Shown here: one piece after another, positions 33,746 through 42,084 of the stretch | How the letters are laid out: every line of letters begins with the position of its first letter | Numbering within the stretch: position 1 is the first letter of the stretch | From: Sphingobacteriales bacterium | GTDB taxonomy: Bacteria > Bacteroidota > Bacteroidia > Chitinophagales > Chitinophagaceae | Direction of reading: 5' to 3' | Assembly: GCA_016219985.1 (NCBI GenBank) | Contig: JACRJO010000029.1 | Span: 186,001 to 250,000, forward strand | DNA length: 64,000 nt | Notes under the pieces: generated by a model | What the model was told of the DNA's origin: nothing | What the model saw: only the letters and a program-made list of their open reading frames with translations | The model's database searches: none | Translations under genes and position numbers: made by a program

Positions 33746-34012
33746 AAAGCTTTACAGCTTTTAAATTTTCGCAAATATATTATATATAAGGTCCGGAAGC
33801 CGGGAAGAATCAACCTGCCGGCCGGCAGGTCGGGGTTTCCATCGTTACCTTTTACCTTTCCATAATAATGTCAGCCCTTCGGGCTTCGTCTTTCTCCTGT
33901 TTCCTCTGTCTTTTCCTCCCGGCGAAGATTCAACCTCCGACAGGCAGGTGCTCAATTCTCACAGAAGGCCCCATTCACTATTCACCATTCACCACTCCCT
34001 ACTTCCTACTTC
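33746..34012. repeat. nuoH-nuoI spacer: palindromes and word repeats
   Basis: Contains a perfect 18-bp palindrome acctgccggccggcaggt (33813-33830), a related sequence at 33931-33950, a gcccttcgggc hairpin (33875-33885), and a tandem of attcacc words followed by acttcct words (33971-34020). The last tandem runs into the nuoH end, whose TAG stop lies within it. No gene seen. Confidence 0.7.
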
Positions 34013-35068
34013 CTACTTCCTCAACCACAACATCACCGCCGCACTGATAATCATATTCACCAATGCCAGCGGGATCAGCTTTTTCCACCCCAGGTTCATC
34101 AGCTGGTCATAACGGAAACGGGGAATAGTCCACCGGATCCAGATGAACAGGAAGAGGAAGAAAGCGATCTTGGTCATCAATACCGCAAAACTGATCAGCG
34201 ATAACAACCAGGGTTCCAGTCCCCAGGCAGCCTCGTTCACAAACGGGATATCATAACCCCCGAAATAGAGGGTGGTAATAACCGCACTGCTCACAAACAT
34301 ATTGATGTATTCCGCAAAGAGATAAAAGCCCAGTTTCATGGAGGAATACTCCTGGTGATACCCGAAATTCAGTTCATTTTCCGCTTCCGGAAGATCAAAG
34401 GGGGTACGGTTACATTCCGCCAGGGCACAGACAAAGAAAATGATAAAACCCAATGGCTGGTAGATGATATGCCACCCGTTGGCTGCCTGGCTGGCCACAA
34501 TTTCACTCATCTTCAGGGAACCCGTCATAAAAATAACGGCGATCAGCGCCAGTCCCATGGGCAGCTCGTAGGATACCATTTGGGAAGCGCCGCGGATCGC
34601 AGCGATCAGGGAAAATTTATTATTGGAAGCCCAGCCCCCGATCATGATCCCGTACACACCCACACTCACCACGCTGAAGACAATCAGGATGCCCATATCC
34701 ACATCCGCCACCTGTAAGGGAATGGCTCCATGTGCTGTAGCCACCGGCGCCCCCCAGGGAATCACCGTACTGGTAACGAGGGAAGTGATCATGGCCAGAC
34801 CCGGACCCGCCAGGAAAAGTATTTTATTGGAAGCCAGCGGGATGATCTCTTCTTTGAAAAACAGTTTTCCTCCATCGGCCAGGGGTTGAAAGATCCCAAA
34901 AGGACCTGCGCGGTTCGGCCCGTGCCGGTCCTGCAGCCAGCCGGCCACTTTACGCTCTGCGTAAGTGGTGTACATGGCAATAAAAAATGAAAGCCCGATG
35001 ATACAAGCGATCAGTATTGCTTTTTCCAGTATGAACCACAGGTCTGTTGCCAATAAATACATGTTCAT
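34013..35068 (-). CDS. nuoH: NADH-quinone oxidoreductase subunit H
   Basis: Membrane subunit at the quinone pocket, 351 residues, eight or nine helices. Motifs include YAERKVAGWLQDRHGPNRAGP (about 32-52), ASNNKFSLIAAIRGASQMVSYELPMG region (about 155-180), LAECNRTPFDLPEAENELNFGYHQEYSSM region (about 218-246) and WIRWTIPRFRYDQLMNLGWK (about 315-334). ATG 35068 or 35062. Only 3 bp separate it from nuoG. Its stop codon is embedded in a gaagtag tandem of the following spacer. Confidence 0.95.
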   Translation of the reverse strand: MNMYLLATDLWFILEKAILIACIIGLSFFIAMYTTYAERKVAGWLQDRHGPNRAGPFGIFQPLADGGKLFFKEEIIPLASNKILFLAGPGLAMITSLVTSTVIPWGAPVATAHGAIPLQVADVDMGILIVFSVVSVGVYGIMIGGWASNNKFSLIAAIRGASQMVSYELPMGLALIAVIFMTGSLKMSEIVASQAANGWHIIYQPLGFIIFFVCALAECNRTPFDLPEAENELNFGYHQEYSSMKLGFYLFAEYINMFVSSAVITTLYFGGYDIPFVNEAAWGLEPWLLSLISFAVLMTKIAFFLFLFIWIRWTIPRFRYDQLMNLGWKKLIPLALVNMIISAAVMLWLRK

Positions 35069-35071
35069 CGT

Positions 35072-36190
35072 TTATTGTTCGTTCTTCTTAAAGTTATTGC
35101 TCGTGGCCGGCCCGGGCAAGGCGCTGATATCAACGCTGTTCACCCCGCTCACCTCATGGATATCCATCAGCAGTTTGGGCGCCCGTCCTCCCATGACTTC
35201 CGGCAGGGTTTCTTTGGGCTGCTGCACCCCGACATAATGTCCCTGCGAGATCACCGAGTGACGATTCACCTTAGCCGGTCCTTCGATCACCCAGTCACTC
35301 ACCTGTTTTTTATCAAAGCGGCAGGTATTGCAGATCCAGCCGGTTTTGCCATCATAACTTTCCACCTCCCCCCATTCATCCTTACGGGCCGTCACCCGCA
35401 GCACTTCATCACCCCGCTGCCAAAGGGTTACTTTTCCGCAGCACTTGTCGCAATCGCGGTGTGCTTCCACCGGTTTGGTAAACCAGACCCGGTTTTTAAA
35501 CCGGAAAGTTTTATCGGTTAAGGCACCCACGGGACAAACATCGATCATGTTACCGCTGAAATCATTGTCAATCGCTTTGGAAATATACGTGGAGATCTCG
35601 GCATGATCGCCCCTGTCCAGAATACCATGCACCCTTGAATCGGTCAGCTGATCAGCCACATAGGTACAGCGGTAGCAAAGAATACAGCGGGTCATGTGCA
35701 GCTGGATGTACGGGCCGATATCTTCTTTTTCGAATGTTCTTTTTTTGAACTCAAACCGGGTGCCCTCCTTCCCGTGCTCATAACTCAGGTCCTGCAGGTG
35801 ACATTCCCCCGCCTGGTCGCAGATGGGGCAATCCAGCGGATGGTTCAGCAACAGGAACTCCACCACCCCTGCGCGGGCATCCTGTACCCGCGGGCTGGTG
35901 ATATTTTTCACCACCATCCCATCCATTACCGTGGTACGGCAGGAAGCCACCAGTTTGGGCATGGGACGTGGATCCGCGGTGGATCCGGCTGCCACTTCCA
36001 CGAGACAGGTACGGCACTTACCACCGCTGCCTTTTAATTTGCTGTAATAGCACATGGCAGGCGGGGTCACATCGCCCCCGATCTGCCGGGCGGCATGAAG
36101 GATAGTGGTACCCGGGGCCACTTCGATTGTGATATTATCGATGGTGACCTTAAAACCCGCAGGCGCTTCTTTTTTTACTTCGTCAGACAT
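35072..36190 (-). CDS. nuoG: Short NuoG-like 2Fe-2S/4Fe-4S subunit of complex I
   Basis: 372 residues. N-terminal plant-type 2Fe-2S domain (PPAMCYYSKLKGSGGKCRTC, about 43-62), the His/Cys motif CPICDQAGECHLQDL, and the 4Fe-4S CILCYRCTYVAD...GNMIDVCPVGALTDK typical of NuoG clusters N1b, N5 and N4. A CDKCC...CNTC region follows (about 247-305). The large molybdopterin-oxidoreductase-like domain of classical NuoG (about 700-900 residues) is absent. No frameshift is visible: the stop is followed 3 bp later by nuoH. Position confirms a complex I role. Confidence 0.9.
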   Translation of the reverse strand: MSDEVKKEAPAGFKVTIDNITIEVAPGTTILHAARQIGGDVTPPAMCYYSKLKGSGGKCRTCLVEVAAGSTADPRPMPKLVASCRTTVMDGMVVKNITSPRVQDARAGVVEFLLLNHPLDCPICDQAGECHLQDLSYEHGKEGTRFEFKKRTFEKEDIGPYIQLHMTRCILCYRCTYVADQLTDSRVHGILDRGDHAEISTYISKAIDNDFSGNMIDVCPVGALTDKTFRFKNRVWFTKPVEAHRDCDKCCGKVTLWQRGDEVLRVTARKDEWGEVESYDGKTGWICNTCRFDKKQVSDWVIEGPAKVNRHSVISQGHYVGVQQPKETLPEVMGGRAPKLLMDIHEVSGVNSVDISALPGPATSNNFKKNEQ

Positions 36191-36688
36191 TATACAAATT
36201 CAAAAGTCAAAATTAAAAATACCACCCTGTTTATGCTGCCTTTCTCACAATAGCCAGTTTAAAACTCACTTTCCCAAATCCGCCGCAAGTCAAACTTGTC
36301 CACCGTAGCTTCAGCGAAGGTGGAAGTCAAAATTAAAAATACCACCCTGTTTATGCTGCCTTTCTCACAATAGCCAGAGTAAAACACATCTCCGCTTATT
36401 CAGCATTTTTCACAATCGCAGCAACAATATTCGAAATCTCATCTGCCTCTTTGATCAATTCAATTATTTTATTCCTTTCTGCCACCATCGCATCCCTGAT
36501 CCCGCAAAGCCAGTAATTCGATTCAAAAATAAAAAGCCCTGTGCCGGATATTATACGGCTTCCCTTCTTTGTTCACTTCAAAATCATTAAAAGTTTCTTC
36601 CACTTTAATGTTTTTGTCTTTCACATTCTGCTTTAGTACAGTCTCAAAAAGTCAACCGCTATCTTCTTTAGCGATTTTGTTTTTTAAT
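36191..36688. repeat. 498-bp nuoF-nuoG spacer with 54-bp direct repeat
   Basis: Two identical 54-bp copies (36204-36257 and 36324-36377), 120 bp apart, beginning aagtcaaaattaaaaatacc and ending cacaatagccag. Between them sits an imperfect palindrome with arms tccacc/ggtgga (36299-36324). A decayed four-helix-bundle gene fragment follows at 36396-36560. The remaining sequence, to the nuoF stop, holds no gene I can support. Confidence 0.8.
36396..36560 (-). pseudogene. Remnant of a four-helix bundle (23S rRNA IVP-like) protein
   Basis: On the minus strand the frame ending in TAA at 36396 reads FIFESNYWLCGIRDAMVAER...IIELIKEADEISNIVAAIVKNAE, which resembles the C-terminal half of the small four-helix bundle proteins first seen in 23S rRNA intervening sequences (typical ...ESxYWLxLLxD... 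and ECDEIxxILxxxIKxAK). No start codon or N-terminal helices were found in frame; another frame upstream (NIKVEETFNDFEVNKEG) may be a separate fragment. Likely a decayed gene stranded in the nuo operon. Confidence 0.5.
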
Positions 36689-38044
36689 TTACCCCGCCGG
36701 CACCATCACCGGATCCGCATACCTTCCAATCCCGTAATTTCTTCTTACCGCGTCTTCCGGGTTCGTCACATGCCACTCAAATTCATCCCGGAAATGACGG
36801 ATCGCCGCGGCCACCGGCCAGGCGGCTGCATCACCCAGGGGACAGATCGTATTTCCTTCGATCTTGCGCTGGATATCCCAGAGCAGGTCGATATCACTCA
36901 TCTTTCCTTTCCCCGTTTCCAGGCTCAGCAGGATCTTCTCCATCCAGCCGGTTCCTTCCCGGCAGGGGGAACATTGCCCGCAGCTTTCGTGGCGATAGAA
37001 ACGGGCCAGTGTGTACGTATGTTTCACCACGCACTGGCTGTCATCCAGCACAATAAAACCGCCGGAACCCATCATGGAACCGGTGGCAAATCCGCCATCG
37101 GAAAGGCTTTCGTAATTCATGTAACGGGTTTCGCCCTTTGCCGTTTTCAGCAGGAGATTTGCCGGTAAAATGGGAACCGAAGAACCACCCGGGATACAGG
37201 CTTTCAGCTTTCTCCCGTTTGCAATACCCCCACAATATTCATCACTGTAAATAAAATCCTCTACGGATATGGTCATATCGATCTCATATACCCCGGGTTT
37301 ATTGATATTGCCACAGGCAGAGATCAGTTTAGTACCGGTGGATTTACCCACTCCTATTTTCGCATACTCCTCACCGCCTTCATTGATGATGGGAACCACG
37401 GCAGCAATGGTCTCTACATTGTTCACCACGGTCGGGCAGTCCCACAATCCTTTTACCGCCGGGAAGGGGGGCTTGATCCGGGGATTGCCTCTTTTCCCCT
37501 CGAGGGATTCCAATAAGGCAGTTTCCTCCCCGCAGATATAAGCGCCGGCGCCCCGTTGTACATGAATATCCAGGTCGAACCCGCTGCCCAGGATATTCTT
37601 GCCCAGCCAGCCGTTGCTCCGGGCTTCGGCAATGGCCTGTTCCAGGATATCCACGATCCAGGCGTATTCACCACGGATATAAATAAAGGAACGGGTGGAA
37701 CCCAGTGCATAGGAAGCCGTGATCATCCCTTCGATCAGTAAGTGGGGAATAAATTCCATGAGGTAGCGGTCCTTGAACGTTCCGGGCTCGGATTCATCCG
37801 CGTTCACCACGAGGTAACGGGGAACGCCTTCAGGTTTAGCCAGGAAACTCCATTTCATCCCGGTAGGGAAACCCGCGCCACCGCGTCCGCGGAGCCCGCT
37901 TTTCTTCACTTCCTCGGTTACCTGGTCAGGGCTCATTGATTTCAGGGCCTTCTCCACGCTTTGGTAACCACCGTGCTGACGGTACACATCGTAGAGACGG
38001 ATGTTTTCAATATGCGCCTTTTCTAATAATAATTTACGTCCCAT
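36689..38044 (-). CDS. nuoF: NADH-quinone oxidoreductase subunit F
   Basis: NADH-binding, FMN-containing subunit, 451 residues. NADH/FMN region GLRGRGGAGFPTGMKWSF (about 51-68) and GAGAYICGEETALLESLEG (about 174-192) are visible, as is the N3 cluster motif SCGQCSPCREGTGW (about 353-366). ATG 38044. Downstream of an extra NTF2-like gene and followed by a 498-bp spacer, so the operon is interrupted on both sides of nuoF. Protein intact. Confidence 0.95.
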   Translation of the reverse strand: MGRKLLLEKAHIENIRLYDVYRQHGGYQSVEKALKSMSPDQVTEEVKKSGLRGRGGAGFPTGMKWSFLAKPEGVPRYLVVNADESEPGTFKDRYLMEFIPHLLIEGMITASYALGSTRSFIYIRGEYAWIVDILEQAIAEARSNGWLGKNILGSGFDLDIHVQRGAGAYICGEETALLESLEGKRGNPRIKPPFPAVKGLWDCPTVVNNVETIAAVVPIINEGGEEYAKIGVGKSTGTKLISACGNINKPGVYEIDMTISVEDFIYSDEYCGGIANGRKLKACIPGGSSVPILPANLLLKTAKGETRYMNYESLSDGGFATGSMMGSGGFIVLDDSQCVVKHTYTLARFYRHESCGQCSPCREGTGWMEKILLSLETGKGKMSDIDLLWDIQRKIEGNTICPLGDAAAWPVAAAIRHFRDEFEWHVTNPEDAVRRNYGIGRYADPVMVPAG

Positions 38045-38091
38045 TTTATGATTTCATCTTACTATAAAGTCGACCTGTTAAATTCAAATTT

Positions 38092-38514
38092 TCACTTCCT
38101 CACCGCCTGCCTCGCAAACAACACCCAGCGCTTCCCTTTCTTCATCCATACTTCCAGTACCCGGAGGTTGAACGTGGATGCTTTGCCGCTCATTGTGGCA
38201 GTGATTTCCGCAATAAACCGGGCATGCGCCAGCTTCCCGCCCAGTTCCACTTTTATACTGTCTTCCCGGAAACTGTTATAGTTCATATACCCGCTTTCCA
38301 GGTGCTCAACCAGTTCCTTTTTTGTTTCCACCCAGCCATTGCTGTGCCCATAACTCAGCGCCTTGTCCGTATGCTGGTTGATAAACGTCTTATCCTTATC
38401 AACCAGGGCCCGGTGAAATTCCCTCAGGGTGCCGGTTAGTTTCGCTTCCGCCGTTTGTGCTTTGGCAAAAACAGCTGTAATTAAAAGAGCTATGACAAAT
38501 AACTTCCTCAACAT
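38092..38514 (-). CDS. Secreted NTF2-like (DUF4440-type) protein within the nuo operon
   Basis: 140 residues with a signal peptide (MLRKLFVIALLITAVFAKAQ). The rest is a cone-shaped NTF2/SnoaL fold: LTGTLREFHRALVDKDKTFINQHTDKALSYGHSNGWVETK and KRWVLFARQAVRK are typical of DUF4440 proteins. Its ATG directly follows the nuoE TAA stop, so it is probably translated by coupling. It is not a known complex I subunit. The predicted periplasmic location argues against direct assembly on the cytosolic arm. Role unknown. Confidence 0.75.
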   Translation of the reverse strand: MLRKLFVIALLITAVFAKAQTAEAKLTGTLREFHRALVDKDKTFINQHTDKALSYGHSNGWVETKKELVEHLESGYMNYNSFREDSIKVELGGKLAHARFIAEITATMSGKASTFNLRVLEVWMKKGKRWVLFARQAVRK

Positions 38515-39015
38515 TTAGTTACTTGAAGCGGCGATGCTCCTGCATTCCGCTATAATCGAATCAATTTTTTCCTTGGTCAGGTGCTCCCGGTAATACTTAC
38601 CCTGCTGCATCATGGGTGCATACCCGCAGGCTCCCAGGCATTCCACGGTTTTCAGGGTGAATAAACCATCGGCGGTGGTTTCGCCGGGTTTGATGCCGAG
38701 TGTCTCATAGATATACTTCACGATATCATCACTCCCGTTCAGCATACAGGGACCGGTCTGGCATACTTCAAACATATATTTACCCACCGGTTTCAGGTTG
38801 AACATGCTGTAGAAAGTAGCCACTTCATATACTTCAATGGGTTTCAGGTTCAGCACGGAAGCCACATAGTCCATGGTTTCGGTACTGAGCCAGCCGCCAA
38901 AATCCTGCTGGGCGAGGTGCAATACCGGGATCAATGCGCTTTTCTGCTTCCCCTGGGGGTAGCGGCTGATGATACCCTGCACTTCATTCATCCTGTTATC
39001 TGAAAATTTTATCAT
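38515..39015 (-). CDS. nuoE: NADH-quinone oxidoreductase subunit E
   Basis: 166-residue thioredoxin-like 2Fe-2S subunit (cluster N1a). The four cysteines are in CQTGPCMLNG (about 84-93) and CLGACGYAP (about 125-133); the N-terminal YPQGKQKSALIPVLHLAQQDFGG helix region is typical. ATG 39015. The stop abuts the ATG of the NTF2-like gene. Preceded by the 317-bp nuoD-nuoE spacer. Confidence 0.94.
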   Translation of the reverse strand: MIKFSDNRMNEVQGIISRYPQGKQKSALIPVLHLAQQDFGGWLSTETMDYVASVLNLKPIEVYEVATFYSMFNLKPVGKYMFEVCQTGPCMLNGSDDIVKYIYETLGIKPGETTADGLFTLKTVECLGACGYAPMMQQGKYYREHLTKEKIDSIIAECRSIAASSN

Positions 39016-39332
39016 AAAAATTCAACAGTCAAAATTAAAAAGTAAAAAACCTCCGGTTGTATTTATCTCACTGTTCAGTTACAATCATTCAGCCAGTTGT
39101 TGTTTCACTCTTTGTTTTTTATTTTATTTCCTGATACTATTTTTTACATCGTTATAAATTCAAAAGTCAAAATTAAACCCTGTCACTGCTTTATGTTTTT
39201 GACTTTTTAATTTTTACTTTTAACTTCCCTTTCTTCCTGCTTTTTCAAATTTCATCAAGTCACTCCCCGCTTTCAGCTTTTGACTCCCCCCTGCGCTAAA
39301 GCTGCGGTGAGCAGGTTTGAATTTTGACTTCC
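39016..39332. repeat. 317-bp nuoD-nuoE spacer: permuted AT-rich words
   Basis: Holds agtcaaaattaaaaagtaaa (39028-39047), aaaagtcaaaattaaa (39160-39175) and, inverted, tttttgactttttaattttt (39197-39216). Near the nuoD end, ctgcgctaaagctgcggtga (39291-39310) forms an imperfect hairpin. No coding frame supported. The oppositely oriented copies could pair in the RNA. Confidence 0.65.
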
Positions 39333-40556
39333 CTAAGCATCCAACTCTCCCGCAATGAGGTTCAAACTACTCATTGTCATAATCGCATCACTCAGCATGG
39401 ACCCTTTGATCAGTTCCTCGTAGGCCTGGTAATACACAAAACAGGGCCGGCGGAAATGCAGGCGGTAGGGTGTTCTTCCGCCATCACTGACCAGGTAGAA
39501 TCCCAGTTCGCCGTTGGCCGCTTCGATGGAATGGTAGACCTCGCCAGCCGGGATTTCGGTTTCCCCCATGATGATCTTGAAATGCCAGATCAGGGCTTCC
39601 ATTTTCGTGTACACATCCTCTTTGGGTGGCAGGTAATACGCGGGCACATCGGCATGGTACACTTCTGCTTCGGCTCCTTTGAATTCCTGGACTTTCTGGT
39701 AGGCCTGCTCAATGATGCCCAGGCTCTCCCACATTTCTTTTTCCCGGACCAGCCAGCGGTCATAATTGTCGCCGGTGGTACCTACCGGTATATTGAACTG
39801 AAAATCTTCGTACGAGCTATACGGGGTATGCACCCTCACGTCATAGTCAACTCCTGCCGCGCGGAGGTTCGGGCCGGTAAACCCGTAGTTGAGGGCTCTT
39901 TCGGCACTGATGGCGCCGGTACCCATGGTCCGTTCCATAAATATCCGGTTACGCTGGAAAAGGTTTTCAAATTCTTTCAGCACTTTGGGGTATTCCCGCA
40001 GGAATTTTTCCAGCTTCCGGAAAGCGATATCATTAAAATTTCTTTCGAAACCGCCGATCCGGCCAATATTGGTGGTCAGCCGGGCCCCGCAAACCTCTTC
40101 ATAGATCTCATAGATCAGTTCCCGGTATTGCATCACATAGAGGAAGCCGGTATAAGCTCCTGCATCCACGCCGGCAATGGAATTACAGATCAGGTGATCA
40201 GCGATCCGGGCCAGTTCCATGATGATCACGCGGAGATAATCCACCCGTTTCGGCGTTTTCACTCCCAGTAATTTCTCACAGGTAAGGTGCCAGCCCATAT
40301 TATTCAGCGGGGAGGAGCAATAATTCAGGCGGTCGGTCAGTGTGGTGATCTGTGCAAGGGGGCGGCGTTCGGCCAGCTTTTCAAAAGCCCGGTGAATATA
40401 CCCGATGGTTTGCTCCGTGGATACGATCCGCTCCCCGTCCAGTTCCAGGATATTCTGCATCACCCCGTGCGTGGCCGGGTGGGTGGGACCCAGGTTCAGC
40501 GTGGTCGTGGTTTTCTCTATACTCCCTTCCGGTAATTTGATATGATGTTCTGACAT
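39333..40556 (-). CDS. nuoD: NADH-quinone oxidoreductase subunit D
   Basis: 49-kDa-type subunit lining the quinone site, 407 residues. Characteristic LNLGPTHPATHGVMQ (about 21-35), IGYIHRAFEKLAE (about 52-64) and the C-terminal ...SLNLIAGELDA end are present; the stop is where expected. It is separate from nuoC, not fused. ATG 40556. Spacers on both sides hold word repeats. Confidence 0.95.
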   Translation of the reverse strand: MSEHHIKLPEGSIEKTTTTLNLGPTHPATHGVMQNILELDGERIVSTEQTIGYIHRAFEKLAERRPLAQITTLTDRLNYCSSPLNNMGWHLTCEKLLGVKTPKRVDYLRVIIMELARIADHLICNSIAGVDAGAYTGFLYVMQYRELIYEIYEEVCGARLTTNIGRIGGFERNFNDIAFRKLEKFLREYPKVLKEFENLFQRNRIFMERTMGTGAISAERALNYGFTGPNLRAAGVDYDVRVHTPYSSYEDFQFNIPVGTTGDNYDRWLVREKEMWESLGIIEQAYQKVQEFKGAEAEVYHADVPAYYLPPKEDVYTKMEALIWHFKIIMGETEIPAGEVYHSIEAANGELGFYLVSDGGRTPYRLHFRRPCFVYYQAYEELIKGSMLSDAIMTMSSLNLIAGELDA

Positions 40557-40680
40557 TTCTTAAATGTGTCTTTTATTCAATCTTGCGACCAGCTATCTTA
40601 TTTATTCTTCCATATGTAAACGACCTCTGATCTTTCAGTCTCTCCCCAATTGGCACATTGGCATATTGGTTAATTGATCA
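40557..40680. repeat. nuoC-nuoD spacer with ttggca/attggt words
   Basis: 124 bp. 40648-40676 (caattggcacattggcatattggttaattg, split as repeats of ttggcacat/ttggcatat) is a short degenerate tandem of the same general type as in other nuo spacers. Nothing else found. Confidence 0.5.
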
Positions 40681-41187
40681 TTATCCCCTGCCAAACATTT
40701 CATCATCCTTGTCAATCCTTGTCTGATCCTCCAGCGGGAATTCTTTCCGCAAGGGGAAATAATCCATCTCCTCCACATTCAGGATCCGCTTCAGGTTCGG
40801 GTGTCCCACAAAATTCACCCCCAGGAAATCATAGGTTTCCCGTTCCATCCAGTTGGCCCCGGAGAATAAACCCGTGGCCGTATATACATCCGGCTGATTG
40901 ATCCCCGTAAAAACTTTGAAGCGGAGGCGCACATTATCGGTCATGTTGTGCAGGTGGTACACCACGGCCAGTTCGCGGCCGGCTTTATCCGGGTAATGAA
41001 CACCCGTAAGATCCGTAAGGAACCGGAATTTCAGCTGTTCATCATCATAGAGAAAATTCAGCACTTTGAGGTTAAGCTCTTTCGGGGCTTCAAAGCTGAG
41101 CAGTCCGTAAGGTTCTTCAAAACCCGTGACCTGGTCACCGAATTTCTCCGTCAGCCGTTGTTTGATTATTTCATTTGATAACGACAT
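40681..41187 (-). CDS. nuoC: NADH-quinone oxidoreductase subunit C
   Basis: 168-residue 30-kDa-type subunit. The family motif ERETYDFLGVNFVGHPNLKRI is at about 115-135 and YFPLRKEFPLEDQ follows. The frame stays open for 34 more codons to 41289, but those codons translate the accaag word repeat of the spacer (LVPGYFLVLDPW...), so ATG 41187 (MSLSNEIIKQRL) is chosen. Complex I peripheral arm. Confidence 0.94.
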   Translation of the reverse strand: MSLSNEIIKQRLTEKFGDQVTGFEEPYGLLSFEAPKELNLKVLNFLYDDEQLKFRFLTDLTGVHYPDKAGRELAVVYHLHNMTDNVRLRFKVFTGINQPDVYTATGLFSGANWMERETYDFLGVNFVGHPNLKRILNVEEMDYFPLRKEFPLEDQTRIDKDDEMFGRG

Positions 41188-41404
41188 ACCTGTTTTTAAA
41201 ATTCCAAGAACCAAGATACTAAGAGCCAAAAAAAACCAAGGATCAAGAACCAAAAAATAACCAGGGACCAAAATCCAAAGAAGAACCAAATAAGCACCAA
41301 TGCTTAAACTCCAGGTTTGAATGCTGATTTAGTAATTGAGATTTATTTGTTTTTTATTTTTTGGAGTTTATTTGGTTCTTGGCATCTTGTTTCTTGGTTC
41401 TTTA
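41188..41404. repeat. nuoB-nuoC spacer: accaag word repeats, inverted copy
   Basis: 41199-41293 is a run of words such as ccaagaaccaag, aagagccaa, aaggatcaagaacc, followed at 41370-41400 by the opposite orientation ttggttcttggcatcttg. A hairpin of imperfect pairing could form. It accounts for the false 34-residue extension of nuoC. Confidence 0.7.
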
Positions 41405-41989
41405 TTATTGAATTCCGTAACTCTCCATCAGCGCTTTATATTGGTTCCCGTTTCTTCTCCGCAGGCTTTCCCGGCCCACCAGGTCCTGAATCCTTAAAAT
41501 CCCGTCAATGATCGCTTCCGGCCGGGGCGGGCAACCGGGCACATATACATCCACCGGCACCACCTGGTCGATACCCTGCAATACACTATAGGTATCGAAA
41601 ATACCGCCGCTGCTGGCGCAGGCCCCTACGGCCAGCACCCAACGGGGTTCAGCCATCTGCAGGTAAACCTGCCTGACCACCGGGCCCATTTTTTTGGCAA
41701 TCGTACCCATCACCATCAGTAAGTCACATTGCCGGGGAGAAAAACCCACCCGTTCCGCGCCAAAGCGGCCCAGGTCATAATGGGAACCCATGGTAGCCAT
41801 GAATTCGATCCCGCAGCAGGAAGTGGCGAAGGGAAGGGGCCAGATGGAGTTCTTACGGGCCAGGCCGATCACTTTATCCAGGGAAGTGGTGAAATAACCG
41901 TCCCCCTGGTGACCATCGGGCATGGGCGCTATACTGATATCCGCTTCCAGCGGTTTGTGAATGAGGTTATATGATACCGGGCGAGCCAT
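41405..41989 (-). CDS. nuoB: NADH-quinone oxidoreductase subunit B
   Basis: 194-residue subunit carrying cluster N2, the last iron-sulphur centre before quinone. Conserved tandem cysteines SCCGIEFMA (about 57-65), the CAS cysteine (about 123) and VPGCPPRPEAIIDG (about 150-163) are all present. ATG 41989. Intact. Confidence 0.95.
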   Translation of the reverse strand: MARPVSYNLIHKPLEADISIAPMPDGHQGDGYFTTSLDKVIGLARKNSIWPLPFATSCCGIEFMATMGSHYDLGRFGAERVGFSPRQCDLLMVMGTIAKKMGPVVRQVYLQMAEPRWVLAVGACASSGGIFDTYSVLQGIDQVVPVDVYVPGCPPRPEAIIDGILRIQDLVGRESLRRRNGNQYKALMESYGIQ

Positions 41990-42084
41990 ACTCTTTAATT
42001 TGACAATTTCTCAATTTGATACTCCGAAATGACCAAATACCAACAATTGAACCAATCCGAATGTTTCATTGATCAATGGTCTCA
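41990..42084. repeat. nuoA-nuoB spacer with aatttgac/aattg words
   Basis: 95 bp with tttgacaatttctcaatttg (42000-42019) and a run of accaaatacc / caattgaacc words (42031-42056). Same style of degenerate short repeats as the other nuo spacers. Confidence 0.5.

Noticed and set aside
33971..34020. Possible CRISPR-like array in the nuoH-nuoI spacer
   Set aside because: The units are 7-8 nt words without unique spacers, and no cas genes are near.
36569..37168. Plus-strand ORF of 199 codons over nuoF
   Set aside because: Shadow of nuoF reading into the spacer.
41188..41289. N-terminal extension of NuoC by 34 residues
   Set aside because: The extension translates the spacer word repeat; NuoC homologues start near MSLSNEI.
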